Shown one piece after another: positions 8,700 through 17,380 of a stretch of DNA of 64,000 nucleotides (the stretch's first letter is position 1; every line of letters starts with the position of its first letter). Source of the stretch: Bacteroidales bacterium UBA3143 (lineage in GTDB: Bacteria; Bacteroidota; Bacteroidia; Bacteroidales; Dysgonomonadaceae); the NCBI GenBank assembly GCA_002364735.1, contig DEZB01000011.1, positions 63,952-127,951 on the forward strand, read 5' to 3'. A program made the translations under genes and the position numbers. The notes under the pieces were generated by a model, which saw nothing but the letters and a program-made list of their open reading frames with translations, made no database searches and had not been told where the DNA came from.

Positions 8700-10262
8700 A
8701 TGAGCAAGCAACTCGAAAAAATTAAACAGCTGATTCAACTACGTGAAAAAGCAAGAATGGGTGGTGGCGAAAAAAGAATAGAAGCGCAACACGGTAAGGG
8801 TAAATATACTGCCAGAGAACGCATAGACATGCTCTTAGACGAAGGTAGCTTTGAAGAATTTGATATGTTTGTTGAACATCGTTCAACAAATTTTGGAATG
8901 GACAAAACAAAATTCCTGGGAGACGGTGTTGTAACTGGTTATGGAACTATTGATGGGCGTTTGGTTTATATCTTTGCGCAAGACTTCACTGTGTTTGGGG
9001 GTTCTCTTTCTGAAACACTTGCACTCAAGATTTGCAAGGTGATGGATCAAGCCATGAAGATGGGTGCGCCAGTTATTGGTATTAATGACTCAGGCGGTGC
9101 CAGAATTCAAGAGGGTGTTAACTCTTTGGCTGGCTATGCTGAGATTTTCCAACGCAACATTCTCGCATCGGGCGTAATTCCTCAAATTTCTGGAATTTTT
9201 GGTCCATGTGCTGGAGGTGCTGTTTATTCACCTGCATTAACTGACTTTACCCTTATGACAGAAGGCACATCATATATGTTCCTTACTGGTCCAAAAGTAG
9301 TGAAATCTGTTACTGGTGAAGATGTAACTCAAGAACAATTGGGTGGTGCTCACGTACACAGTACCAAATCGGGTGTTGCTCATTTTTCTGTAGAAACCGA
9401 AGAGGATGGTTTATCTCTAATTCGGAACTTACTTAGTTTCTTACCTCAAAACAACTTAGAGGAAACGCCCCTTAGAAAAACTGATGATCCGATTGACAGA
9501 CTTGAAGATGGCCTAAACGAAATTATACCTGACAATCCTAACAAACCATATGATATGTATGAAGTGATAGGTGGTATTATTGATAGCGGTGAGTTTTTAG
9601 AAGTTCATGCAAATTATGCAAAAAATATTATTGTAGGTTTTGCACGTTTTAATGGTCAGTCAGTTGGTATAGTAGCTAATCAACCAAAATATTTAGCAGG
9701 AGTATTAGATATAAATGCTTCTCGTAAAGCTGCACGTTTTGTCCGTTTTTGTGATGCTTTCAATATTCCTATTGTTACCCTTGTTGATGTTCCCGGATTC
9801 TTACCAGGAACTGCACAAGAATACGGCGGAGTAATTCTGAATGGAGCAAAATTGCTTTATGCATATGGTGAAGCTACTGTTCCAAAAATTACCGTTACAT
9901 TGAGAAAGTCTTATGGTGGAGCTCACATTGTAATGAGCTGTAAACAACTACGTGGCGATCTTAATTATGCATGGCCAAGTGCCGAGATTGCTGTAATGGG
10001 AGCTGACGGAGCAGTTGAAGTACTGTACGGCAGGGAAGTTGCAGCACAAGAGACACCAGAGAAAAAAGCAGAAGTTATGCAAGCCAAAAAAGATGAGTAC
10101 ACCGATCTTTTTGCCAATCCATACAATGCTGCTCGTTATGGTTATATTGATGATGTAATTGAACCAAGAAACACTCGTTTCCGTATTATTCGCGGATTGC
10201 AACTTTTGCAAACTAAGAAACTGCAAAATCCACCAAAGAAACATGATAACATGCCTTTATAA
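8700..10262 (+). CDS. mmdA: Methylmalonyl-CoA decarboxylase / acyl-CoA carboxyltransferase subunit alpha
   Basis: The carboxyltransferase subunit moves the carboxyl group of methylmalonyl-CoA to biotin on MmdC. The 520 residues contain two crotonase-like domains, with oxyanion-hole blocks such as GINDSGGARIQEGV (N-terminal half) and VDVPGFLPGT, then YGGAHIVM (C-terminal half). In isolation it could be the beta subunit of propionyl-CoA carboxylase. The neighbouring Na+-pump beta subunit and the absence of a biotin carboxylase favour the decarboxylase direction, typical of succinate-to-propionate fermenters. Confidence 0.93.
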   Translation: MSKQLEKIKQLIQLREKARMGGGEKRIEAQHGKGKYTARERIDMLLDEGSFEEFDMFVEHRSTNFGMDKTKFLGDGVVTGYGTIDGRLVYIFAQDFTVFGGSLSETLALKICKVMDQAMKMGAPVIGINDSGGARIQEGVNSLAGYAEIFQRNILASGVIPQISGIFGPCAGGAVYSPALTDFTLMTEGTSYMFLTGPKVVKSVTGEDVTQEQLGGAHVHSTKSGVAHFSVETEEDGLSLIRNLLSFLPQNNLEETPLRKTDDPIDRLEDGLNEIIPDNPNKPYDMYEVIGGIIDSGEFLEVHANYAKNIIVGFARFNGQSVGIVANQPKYLAGVLDINASRKAARFVRFCDAFNIPIVTLVDVPGFLPGTAQEYGGVILNGAKLLYAYGEATVPKITVTLRKSYGGAHIVMSCKQLRGDLNYAWPSAEIAVMGADGAVEVLYGREVAAQETPEKKAEVMQAKKDEYTDLFANPYNAARYGYIDDVIEPRNTRFRIIRGLQLLQTKKLQNPPKKHDNMPL

Positions 10263-10277
10263 AAGAAGATATAGAAT

Positions 10278-11180
10278 ATGATAGATAAAACAAAAATATT
10301 CATCCTTGCTATATCGTTAGTTTTCATAGCAGGTTGTAACAAAAAGATTCATCAGCCTGAGTGGGTGATTAACGAAGTCATGGTAGAGAATGAAAATAGT
10401 GTAACTAATGACTTTGGAGAGAGACATGCATGGATTGAGATTTATAACAACACATCAAGAAGTCAAAATTTAGCAGGTGCTTTCATAACAAACGATCCAA
10501 ACAATCCTAAGAAGTATGCTATTCCACGCGGGGATGTTAAAACTATTGCAAAACCTCATCAACATCTTATTTTTTGGGCAGATAACAAGCCTCAGAATGG
10601 AACATTCCATCTGAGTTTTAAATTAGACCCAACAAAAGAGAATTACATTGCTCTTTACGAGTTGGATGGGAGAACGCTTATTGATGAGATAACTATTCCT
10701 GCTGGTTTGCTTACAAATAAAACTTACGGTTACGATGCTGACGGCATTAAGTATGATGCTCAAGGTAATGAATTGGCTCAAGTTTTAGACAGAGTAACCC
10801 CATCGAGCAATAACTTAGTGGTAGGAGAGAACCCAAAAATCATCGCTTTAAAAGAAAATGACCCTCATGGTGGAATGATAACAATAACATCGATGTTAGT
10901 AGTTTTTCTTGCTCTTATCGCACTTTATTTTGTTTTTAAATTCACTGGCAGAACAGCCAAGAATTTAACAAAAAGGAAAGCACTTAAAAGCGGTAAATTA
11001 TCTGCCTACAAAACGCACGAGATATCTGGTGAAGTCTTAGCAGCGATATCTGCAGCTATACATGAATTGAACCAAGATGTTCATGACGTAGAATCTACTA
11101 TATTGACTATTGATGAGGTGAAAAGAAAATATTCGCCTTGGAACTCAAAAATATATAGTTTAAGAAAACTGCCTAAGTAA
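10278..11180 (+). CDS. OadG-like decarboxylase gamma/delta subunit with an N-terminal lamin-tail domain
   Basis: Predicted to be the small membrane subunit that holds the Na+-pumping decarboxylase together. The N terminus has a lipoprotein-type signal (LVFIAGC, Cys about 20). Residues about 30-150 look like a lamin-tail domain: INEVMVEN, then WIEIYNNTS, then LAGAFITND. A single transmembrane helix follows at about 200-222 and a charged cytoplasmic tail of about 80 residues. A classical OadG is only about 80 residues: one helix plus tail. Here the lamin-tail part would face the periplasm. Identification rests on the helix-tail pattern and on its place between mmdA and the biotin carrier. Confidence 0.8.
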   Translation: MIDKTKIFILAISLVFIAGCNKKIHQPEWVINEVMVENENSVTNDFGERHAWIEIYNNTSRSQNLAGAFITNDPNNPKKYAIPRGDVKTIAKPHQHLIFWADNKPQNGTFHLSFKLDPTKENYIALYELDGRTLIDEITIPAGLLTNKTYGYDADGIKYDAQGNELAQVLDRVTPSSNNLVVGENPKIIALKENDPHGGMITITSMLVVFLALIALYFVFKFTGRTAKNLTKRKALKSGKLSAYKTHEISGEVLAAISAAIHELNQDVHDVESTILTIDEVKRKYSPWNSKIYSLRKLPK

Positions 11181-11223
11181 AAATATCAATTAGTAATCAT
11201 AAAAAAGAAATAACATAATTCCT

Positions 11224-11667
11224 ATGAAAGAATTTAAATATACAATCAATGGTTCTCCATATAGAGTAGTAGTAGTAAACTCAGATGAAGAATCTGTTGG
11301 ATTAGAGGTGAACGGTACACCTTACGTGGTAGAACTTGAACAGAAAAAGAAAAAATCCATATCACGTATTCAAAGACAAGTTACTCCATCTTCTCAACAA
11401 AGAGAGGTTGCACCAAAACCAAGCGTTACACGCACATCTGTGGCAGCAGCTGGTAGTACACAAATAAATTCACCTTTACCAGGTGTAATATTAGACCTTC
11501 GTGTGAAAGTAGGAGACATAGTGAAAAAAGGTGATACTTTATTGGTATTAGAAGCTATGAAAATGGAAAATAATATTCAAGCAACTTCTGATGGCAAAGT
11601 AGCAAGCATTTCTATTCAAAAAGGAGATTCTGTGCTTGAAGGAGATGTATTAGTAGTAATAGAATAA
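11224..11667 (+). CDS. mmdC: Biotin carboxyl carrier subunit of the Na+-pumping decarboxylase
   Basis: This subunit carries the biotin that shuttles CO2 between MmdA and MmdB. The 147 residues have a short N-terminal beta region, a flexible linker rich in Ser, Pro, Thr and Ala (about 50-80), and a C-terminal biotinyl domain with the EAMKMENN motif; the biotinylated Lys is residue 113. The gene sits 11 nt before mmdB. Confidence 0.94.
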   Translation: MKEFKYTINGSPYRVVVVNSDEESVGLEVNGTPYVVELEQKKKKSISRIQRQVTPSSQQREVAPKPSVTRTSVAAAGSTQINSPLPGVILDLRVKVGDIVKKGDTLLVLEAMKMENNIQATSDGKVASISIQKGDSVLEGDVLVVIE

Positions 11668-11678
11668 ATATAGTACAT

Positions 11679-12836
11679 ATGAATATTTTATTATCATTAT
11701 CAGATAATTTATCAACATTTTGGGAATTTACAGGATTTGCAAATGCAACAGTAGGTCACTTAGTAATGATAGTAATTGGTCTATTCTTCATTTACTTAGC
11801 TGTAAAGTATGAATACGAACCATTATTATTAGTTCCAATCGGTTTTGGTATTCTCATTGGAAATATCCCATTTGCAGAAGCTGCCAATTTAGGAATTGGA
11901 ATTTATGAAGAGGGGTCAGTTTACAACATCCTCTATCAAGGTGTAGTCCAAGGATGGTACCCACCACTCATTTTCATGGGTATTGGTGCTATGACTGACT
12001 TTACATCCTTAATATCTAATCCGAAATTGATACTTATTGGAGCTGCAGCTCAATTCGGTATATTTGGAGCTTATTTTATAGCTTTACAAACCGGATTTGA
12101 ACCTAATCAAGCTGGTGCAATCGGTATTATTGGTGGTGCAGATGGCCCTACAGCTATTTTCTTAACTTCAAAATTAGCACCTAACTTGTTAGGAGCTGTT
12201 GCAATATCAGCCTACTCATACATGGCTTTAATCCCTGTAATTCAACCTCCATTTATGAGATGGTTGACTACAAGTAAAGAACGTGTAATAAGGATGAAAA
12301 CGCCTCGTGCAGTTTCTCAAACAGAGAAAATTATTTTTCCAATCTTGGGAATGCTTTTAACAACATTCTTAGTCCCCTCAGGTTTACCTCTATTAGGTAT
12401 GCTTTTCTTTGGAAACATATTGAAAGAATCGGGTGTAACCAGAAGGTTAGCAGAAGCTGCTCGTGGACCAATTATTGATATTGTAACAATCTTATTAGGT
12501 GTTACAGTGGGAGCGTCTACACAAGCAACTACATTTTTGAAATTTCAATCCGTACAAATATTTGCAATTGGAGCGGTTTCATTTGTGATTGCAACATGTT
12601 GTGGAATTCTGTTTGTAAAACTGATGAACTTATTCCTGAAAAATGGAGATAAGATTAATCCACTTATAGGAAACTCTGGCGTTTCGGCTGTTCCAGACTC
12701 AGCACGCATTTCTCAGCAAGTTGGTTTAGGATATGATCCAAGTAACTACTTATTGATGCATGCAATGGGACCTAATGTAGCTGGTGTTATCGGTTCTGCG
12801 GTTGCAGCTGGTATTCTACTTGGCTTCTTGATTTAA
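11679..12836 (+). CDS. mmdB: Na+-translocating decarboxylase subunit beta
   Basis: The integral membrane subunit decarboxylates carboxybiotin and exports Na+. The 385 residues are strongly hydrophobic with about nine to eleven helices. The hallmark GGADGPTAIFLTSKLAP block (about 155-171), with the conserved Asp of the ion path, is intact, as is the C-terminal MHAMGPNVAGVIGSA block. It ends the operon just before a hairpin terminator. Confidence 0.94.
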   Translation: MNILLSLSDNLSTFWEFTGFANATVGHLVMIVIGLFFIYLAVKYEYEPLLLVPIGFGILIGNIPFAEAANLGIGIYEEGSVYNILYQGVVQGWYPPLIFMGIGAMTDFTSLISNPKLILIGAAAQFGIFGAYFIALQTGFEPNQAGAIGIIGGADGPTAIFLTSKLAPNLLGAVAISAYSYMALIPVIQPPFMRWLTTSKERVIRMKTPRAVSQTEKIIFPILGMLLTTFLVPSGLPLLGMLFFGNILKESGVTRRLAEAARGPIIDIVTILLGVTVGASTQATTFLKFQSVQIFAIGAVSFVIATCCGILFVKLMNLFLKNGDKINPLIGNSGVSAVPDSARISQQVGLGYDPSNYLLMHAMGPNVAGVIGSAVAAGILLGFLI

Positions 12837-12860
12837 AAGAATATCGCAATAATTATATAA

Positions 12861-12896
12861 AAAATCGTGAGCTACTACTGGTTCACGATTTTTTTT
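12861..12896. terminator. Bidirectional terminator between mmdB and the polysaccharide locus
   Basis: The stem AAAATCGTGA (12861-12870) pairs with TCACGATTTT (12883-12892) around a 12-nt loop, followed by T residues on the plus strand and, read the other way, by six T residues. It sits between the converging mmdB and the last glycosyltransferase of the minus-strand locus. Confidence 0.88.
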
Positions 12897-12962
12897 GATA
12901 ATTGTCGAGTGATATAAGCGTTAAAATCATTCGAAAAGATATATACTTAAATATTACTCAGA

Positions 12963-13949
12963 TTACTCTACAACTTTATCTACTCCACTTTTTTCTAATA
13001 AATCATTCACAAAAACTTTTATTGAACGATTATATTTTTTGGAAGGAATATTTTTAATTTCATTATATCTTTTCTTCATATTTGAAATACCATTTTCTTC
13101 ATTGAGTAAAATGGTATTCTCCGCATTAAAGTTCCTATCTCTAAATACAAAAGGATTATTCGTGATAATTTTTGTACCACAACTTTGGGCTTCATAACAT
13201 CTGATAGTAATACCCGACTGATCTGGATGAGCAAAATCTATAACAAATTCAGAATTGTTTAGAACGTCAATATATTTTTTATAAGTTAACGGTTTAAAGA
13301 AAATAAATTCCCGATATTTAATGTAGAGCAAAGGGTTTCTTAGAAAATTAATGGTGAAAGTGACAATGTTTTGTTCATATATGTAAATGAAGTTTTTAGC
13401 ATGAGGGAAAGCTGAAATCACAAGATCAATAAACTGAAGACGCTCTGAATGATTTCTGGCAATTCCACTAATTCCATAACCTTGTTTTTTATTCTCAATT
13501 TTATCGGGAAGTGAACTAAACAACTCAATTATTTCAACATTATGCTTTTCGGCATCTCGATAGTCAAAAGTATAAAATGAATCCACATCTTTCATCCATT
13601 TTTTTGGAGCAGGGTGATATTTAAACGAATCAAACGTGTAACCTATAACTACAGAACAAGACTTCTTAATTTCATTTATCAATGAAGAGCTCATTCCTCG
13701 TCCCTTTATAATAATAGCAAGATTATACTTTTTCCCCTTGAGACAACTATTTATTAAGCGGTGTTTAGTTATCCACAATAGAAAAGGAACTTTAAGCTTC
13801 CCCATTATTTTACCAACGGCATTAGCAGGGTATTCATCATTTGATATAGTGACTTCGTATCCTATTCTGGTTAATTCAGTTTTCAGATATTCTGAATAAG
13901 AATAAAAAGAAAGAGGTGCAATAAGTAGACAGGTTTTTTTTGTAGTCAT
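12963..13949 (-). CDS. CgeB-like glycosyltransferase
   Basis: Probably a GT-B fold glycosyltransferase adding a sugar to the surface glycan. The 328-residue protein has an N-terminal Rossmann-like half and a C-terminal half with DFAHPDQSGITIRCYEAQSCGTKIITNN, in which the Glu of CYEAQ followed by a GTKII strand resembles the donor-binding site of CgeB/GT1-type enzymes. There is no signal peptide or membrane segment. It is the last gene of the minus-strand locus, 22 nt after the SDR gene. The sugar cannot be told from sequence. Confidence 0.6.
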   Translation of the reverse strand: MTTKKTCLLIAPLSFYSYSEYLKTELTRIGYEVTISNDEYPANAVGKIMGKLKVPFLLWITKHRLINSCLKGKKYNLAIIIKGRGMSSSLINEIKKSCSVVIGYTFDSFKYHPAPKKWMKDVDSFYTFDYRDAEKHNVEIIELFSSLPDKIENKKQGYGISGIARNHSERLQFIDLVISAFPHAKNFIYIYEQNIVTFTINFLRNPLLYIKYREFIFFKPLTYKKYIDVLNNSEFVIDFAHPDQSGITIRCYEAQSCGTKIITNNPFVFRDRNFNAENTILLNEENGISNMKKRYNEIKNIPSKKYNRSIKVFVNDLLEKSGVDKVVE

Positions 13950-13971
13950 TTTGGGATAATTAGAAAAAAGA

Positions 13972-15114
13972 TTATTTAAATAAACCTTTTAATTTCATTT
14001 CTTCAAGTGACTGATGTGAATTGTCACTTTTTACTTCCTGAAGATTAACCCATTGACAAAACAAATATAATCCTTCTTTAAAAGAGTATTGTGGCGTAAA
14101 ATTCAAATACTTCTTCGCCAAAGTAAGATCTGCATAGTTATGCCTGATGTCTCCTACACGATAATTACCTGTAATTTTAATTTCAGATTTTGATTTGTAG
14201 TAATTTTTCAACAATTCGGCCACCGTTAAAACATCTGTTGCTTCACCTGAACCAATGTTTATAACTTTATAATCACCATCACTATTAAGAAGACCAGCAA
14301 TTGTTCCATTAACAACATCATCGATAAAAACAAAGTCCCTGCTTTCTTTTCCATCTTCAAAAATATTCAAAGAATTGTTGTTTTTTAATTGAGTACTGAA
14401 AATAGACAATATACCTGTATACGGATTAGACAAAGATTGCCCTGGCCCATATACATTTTGAAATCTAAATGCGATTGACGGAATGCCTAAGGCCTTACCA
14501 ACAATAAGCACCATCTGTTCCTGTGTTTGCTTAGATAAGCCATAGATTGAGGTTGGTTTATACAAGGATTCCTCATCTGTTGGCATCAATGTAACGGATT
14601 CTCCACAAAATGGACATTTACATTCAAAGTCTTTATTATTCAACTCTTTTTCATTCCTTGCATCGGGATATACAAAGCCATGAGAAACACATTTATACTT
14701 ACCCTCTCCATAAACAGCACGGCTGGAAGCTACAACTAATTTTTCAATATTGTGTGGTTCATTTGTTAGAATATCTAACAAAATAGCTGTACCTATAATA
14801 TTAACATCATTATATTTCTCTACTTCATACATTGATTGACCTGTTCCTGTTTCTGCTGCTAAGTGAATCACCATATCTTGACCTTGTAAAGCTTTTTTCC
14901 AGTCATCACGATTAGTTACATCTCCTTTAATAAAAATAGCATCGGAAGATAAAATTCTATTAAACGTATATGACATATTATATGGATCTTCTCCATGTAT
15001 TTGAGTAGATAAACAATCAAGGATTGTCACTTTAAAACCCATCTCCATTAGTTTGATAGCTATATTAGATCCAATAAAGCCTGCACCTCCACTTATTAAA
15101 ACTTTTTTATTCAT
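13972..15114 (-). CDS. NAD-dependent sugar epimerase/dehydratase (extended SDR) with a cysteine-rich insert
   Basis: It should modify a nucleotide-activated sugar. I start it at 15114, where the Rossmann fold begins at once (KKVLISGGAGFIGSNIA); an in-frame ATG at 15186 would add 24 unlikely residues. The catalytic YGLSK tetrad motif lies within PTSIYGLSKQTQEQM, with an upstream Ser in ASSRAVYG. Between these lies an insert with four Cys (CVSHG, then about 24 residues later CKCPFCGE), which looks like a zinc ribbon. I recall a similar insert in proteins annotated as dTDP-L-rhamnose 4-epimerase, but the substrate is not shown here. Confidence 0.75.
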   Translation of the reverse strand: MNKKVLISGGAGFIGSNIAIKLMEMGFKVTILDCLSTQIHGEDPYNMSYTFNRILSSDAIFIKGDVTNRDDWKKALQGQDMVIHLAAETGTGQSMYEVEKYNDVNIIGTAILLDILTNEPHNIEKLVVASSRAVYGEGKYKCVSHGFVYPDARNEKELNNKDFECKCPFCGESVTLMPTDEESLYKPTSIYGLSKQTQEQMVLIVGKALGIPSIAFRFQNVYGPGQSLSNPYTGILSIFSTQLKNNNSLNIFEDGKESRDFVFIDDVVNGTIAGLLNSDGDYKVINIGSGEATDVLTVAELLKNYYKSKSEIKITGNYRVGDIRHNYADLTLAKKYLNFTPQYSFKEGLYLFCQWVNLQEVKSDNSHQSLEEMKLKGLFK

Positions 15115-15329
15115 TATTATTTTAATCCAATTATATTTATATTCGTAACGATTATAATTTATAGTATTTTTTAAAAGTAAATTCAAACATACAAACTCAT
15201 CTCTATAAAATAGAGCTATAGAATTCTAAACAAAAGAGTGGGCTAAATTAAAATTTAAACCGATTGTTTATATTATTGAAATAGTAGCGTCAATTGAGAA
15301 AGTCGCTATTAATTATGAGAAAAAAAGGA

Positions 15330-16211
15330 TTAATATTTAGCTTCTCGATTATTCCTATCAAAATCATTTATAATAGATACTGTACTTTCAATATTACTCT
15401 TTGAGGATGCACCAAATAAAATAGACTCGATATTTGGTAATTTAGCAACATACTCTAAAGCTTCTTTTGGTGGAATGGCACCACCACCTAATACCTGCAT
15501 TGCAATAGCGCGCACCTTTCTGTTTTTAAGAGTATCTTCATAGATTTCTTTTCCTCCAGACATACGAAAGTTTACTTTGTTTATAGAAGAACATATTATC
15601 GGGTTTGTAATTCCAACTGATTCTAAAGAGTCTAACAGCATTGGCATATTCATTGTTATATAACCTGGTTCAGCATTATATTTCTTACGAATATAATCAT
15701 CAAACGCTTTCAAAACGCCAGACATACCTAAGCCTAACAAAAGATCTGTAATAACGTTTTGTAAAAAGATTACAGGAGTATCAATACCTTTAAACATTTT
15801 CATTTCAGCATCAATCAATAGTTCCATGATTGAAAGATAATCTTTAGAGACTACAGCCATGCCACCTTTGAACATTGATCCAAAAAAGTTTCCTGGTACA
15901 TATTGCTTAATGGTTCCTTGTATACCTAGTTCAGTCATTGCATTAGCATATTTATGAGCGTAAGGCATACATGGATAAATCTTAAAACCTTTATACTTTT
16001 TACTATCGGCTCTTATAACATCACATATTTGAGCAATTCTATCATGTGTTGTACACATGAAAGTATTGATTCCTGCTTCTATCGCATAGTCCAAAGCTTT
16101 GATTATTGCTGCATCATCTTTAAACTTTATAGATTGAGCTCTTGATTTTTCATCGGATATATGATTTACCGCAAAAAATTGATTATCTCCATACAAAATT
16201 CTCTCCATCAT
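15330..16211 (-). CDS. TIM-barrel protein resembling aldo/keto reductases
   Basis: Function not established. The 293-residue protein shows an aldo/keto-reductase-like rhythm: a helix with ALDYAIEAGINTFMCTT early on, and near the C terminus AIAMQVLGGGAIPPKEAL followed by NIESILFGASSKSNIEST, like the AKR cofactor-binding end. The usual DTA..YG.SE segment with catalytic Asp and Tyr is replaced by MCTTHDRIAQ, so ordinary AKR chemistry is doubtful. Its ATG overlaps the stop of the Gfo/Idh/MocA gene as ATGA, implying coupled translation and a shared sugar pathway. Confidence 0.45.
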   Translation of the reverse strand: MMERILYGDNQFFAVNHISDEKSRAQSIKFKDDAAIIKALDYAIEAGINTFMCTTHDRIAQICDVIRADSKKYKGFKIYPCMPYAHKYANAMTELGIQGTIKQYVPGNFFGSMFKGGMAVVSKDYLSIMELLIDAEMKMFKGIDTPVIFLQNVITDLLLGLGMSGVLKAFDDYIRKKYNAEPGYITMNMPMLLDSLESVGITNPIICSSINKVNFRMSGGKEIYEDTLKNRKVRAIAMQVLGGGAIPPKEALEYVAKLPNIESILFGASSKSNIESTVSIINDFDRNNREAKY

Positions 16212-17230
16212 GAAATATATTGTTTTGAATTGTTCCTAATTTTTGAAATAGCTCTATCAGTAAGCAAAGCACTTTTAAAAGTATTAATGGTATTAGGAAC
16301 TTTCCCCATTACAGCATTAATAAAATAATCGATTTGTGCAGAATATTCTTCACCTCTCAGATAAAAGTCAACTTGCATAGTAAGATCGGTAACATATTTT
16401 ATATTCCATCCTTTACTATATCCTGAGGGATTATTATCATCTTTAAAATACACCTTCAACTGAGTTGCATCAGATATGATCTTCCCTTTAGTACCAATTA
16501 TAGTAATTGTAGTTGTCATTTTCCTATATGTTTCATCACTCCAATTTACAGAAAGTACTCCTGTCACTTTATTAGATAATTCAAGAATAGAATATACAGC
16601 ATCATCAACATATTTGGAATAAATTGATTTAATAGATGAACCTCTGGCACTGTCTATTGGGGCAATCAAGTCGTTTATTAAATCAATAACATGTGATGCA
16701 TAATCCATTAAACAACCACCACCTTCCGAAGGCTTTGAACGCCAAGTATCTTGTTCTTTTTTTAATACAACAGGTCCATAAGCTTCACCAGTAAAATGGT
16801 ATATATCACCTAAATGACCCCCATTAATTATCTTCTTTACTTCTTGAAACGTACCTAAAAATTTATTATGATAACCTACTTGGTTGATTAAATTGTGAGA
16901 GTCAGCTAATGCCACAAGCTCTTCACCTTCATCGGTTGACAAACAAAAAGGTTTTTCTGCAAATATATGGATATCTCTTTCGATTAATTTTTTTATAACA
17001 TCAAAGTGAAAACGAGTAGGAACCGCAACAAAAACAGCATCTGGTTTAACCTCATCAATCATTTTTATATAATCGGTATAACAAGGAAACTTAGTGTATT
17101 TTTCAAGCATTCCTAAAACTATTTTTGAGGTATCAGAAACCCCGACAAGATTAACATCGGGGTGAGCGCCAAGAATTGATAAGTGGGAAATTCCCATCTT
17201 CCCAGCACCTATTAAAGCAACTTTAATCAT
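16208..17230 (-). CDS. Gfo/Idh/MocA family sugar oxidoreductase
   Basis: An NAD(P)-dependent dehydrogenase that probably oxidises or reduces a nucleotide sugar. The N-terminal Rossmann fold has VALIGAGKMGISHL, and the family signature with catalytic Lys is seen as EKPFCLS (about residue 92). The C-terminal alpha/beta domain contains EGGGCLMDYASHVIDL with the usual Asp/His pair. At 340 residues it is full length. It is coupled to the TIM-barrel gene downstream and separated by 150 bp from the initiating transferase gene upstream. Confidence 0.85.
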   Translation of the reverse strand: MIKVALIGAGKMGISHLSILGAHPDVNLVGVSDTSKIVLGMLEKYTKFPCYTDYIKMIDEVKPDAVFVAVPTRFHFDVIKKLIERDIHIFAEKPFCLSTDEGEELVALADSHNLINQVGYHNKFLGTFQEVKKIINGGHLGDIYHFTGEAYGPVVLKKEQDTWRSKPSEGGGCLMDYASHVIDLINDLIAPIDSARGSSIKSIYSKYVDDAVYSILELSNKVTGVLSVNWSDETYRKMTTTITIIGTKGKIISDATQLKVYFKDDNNPSGYSKGWNIKYVTDLTMQVDFYLRGEEYSAQIDYFINAVMGKVPNTINTFKSALLTDRAISKIRNNSKQYIS

Positions 17231-17380
17231 AACTAAACTTTTATTGATTTTAATATGTATGTTAGTGACATAAATGTGTATGTACTTATTTTTTATTCAA
17301 ACTATCATAAAATACTACCTTTCTTGGATCAAGCACGATTAGAAATTCATTGTAGAATTAAGATGAATAACCAATATATT

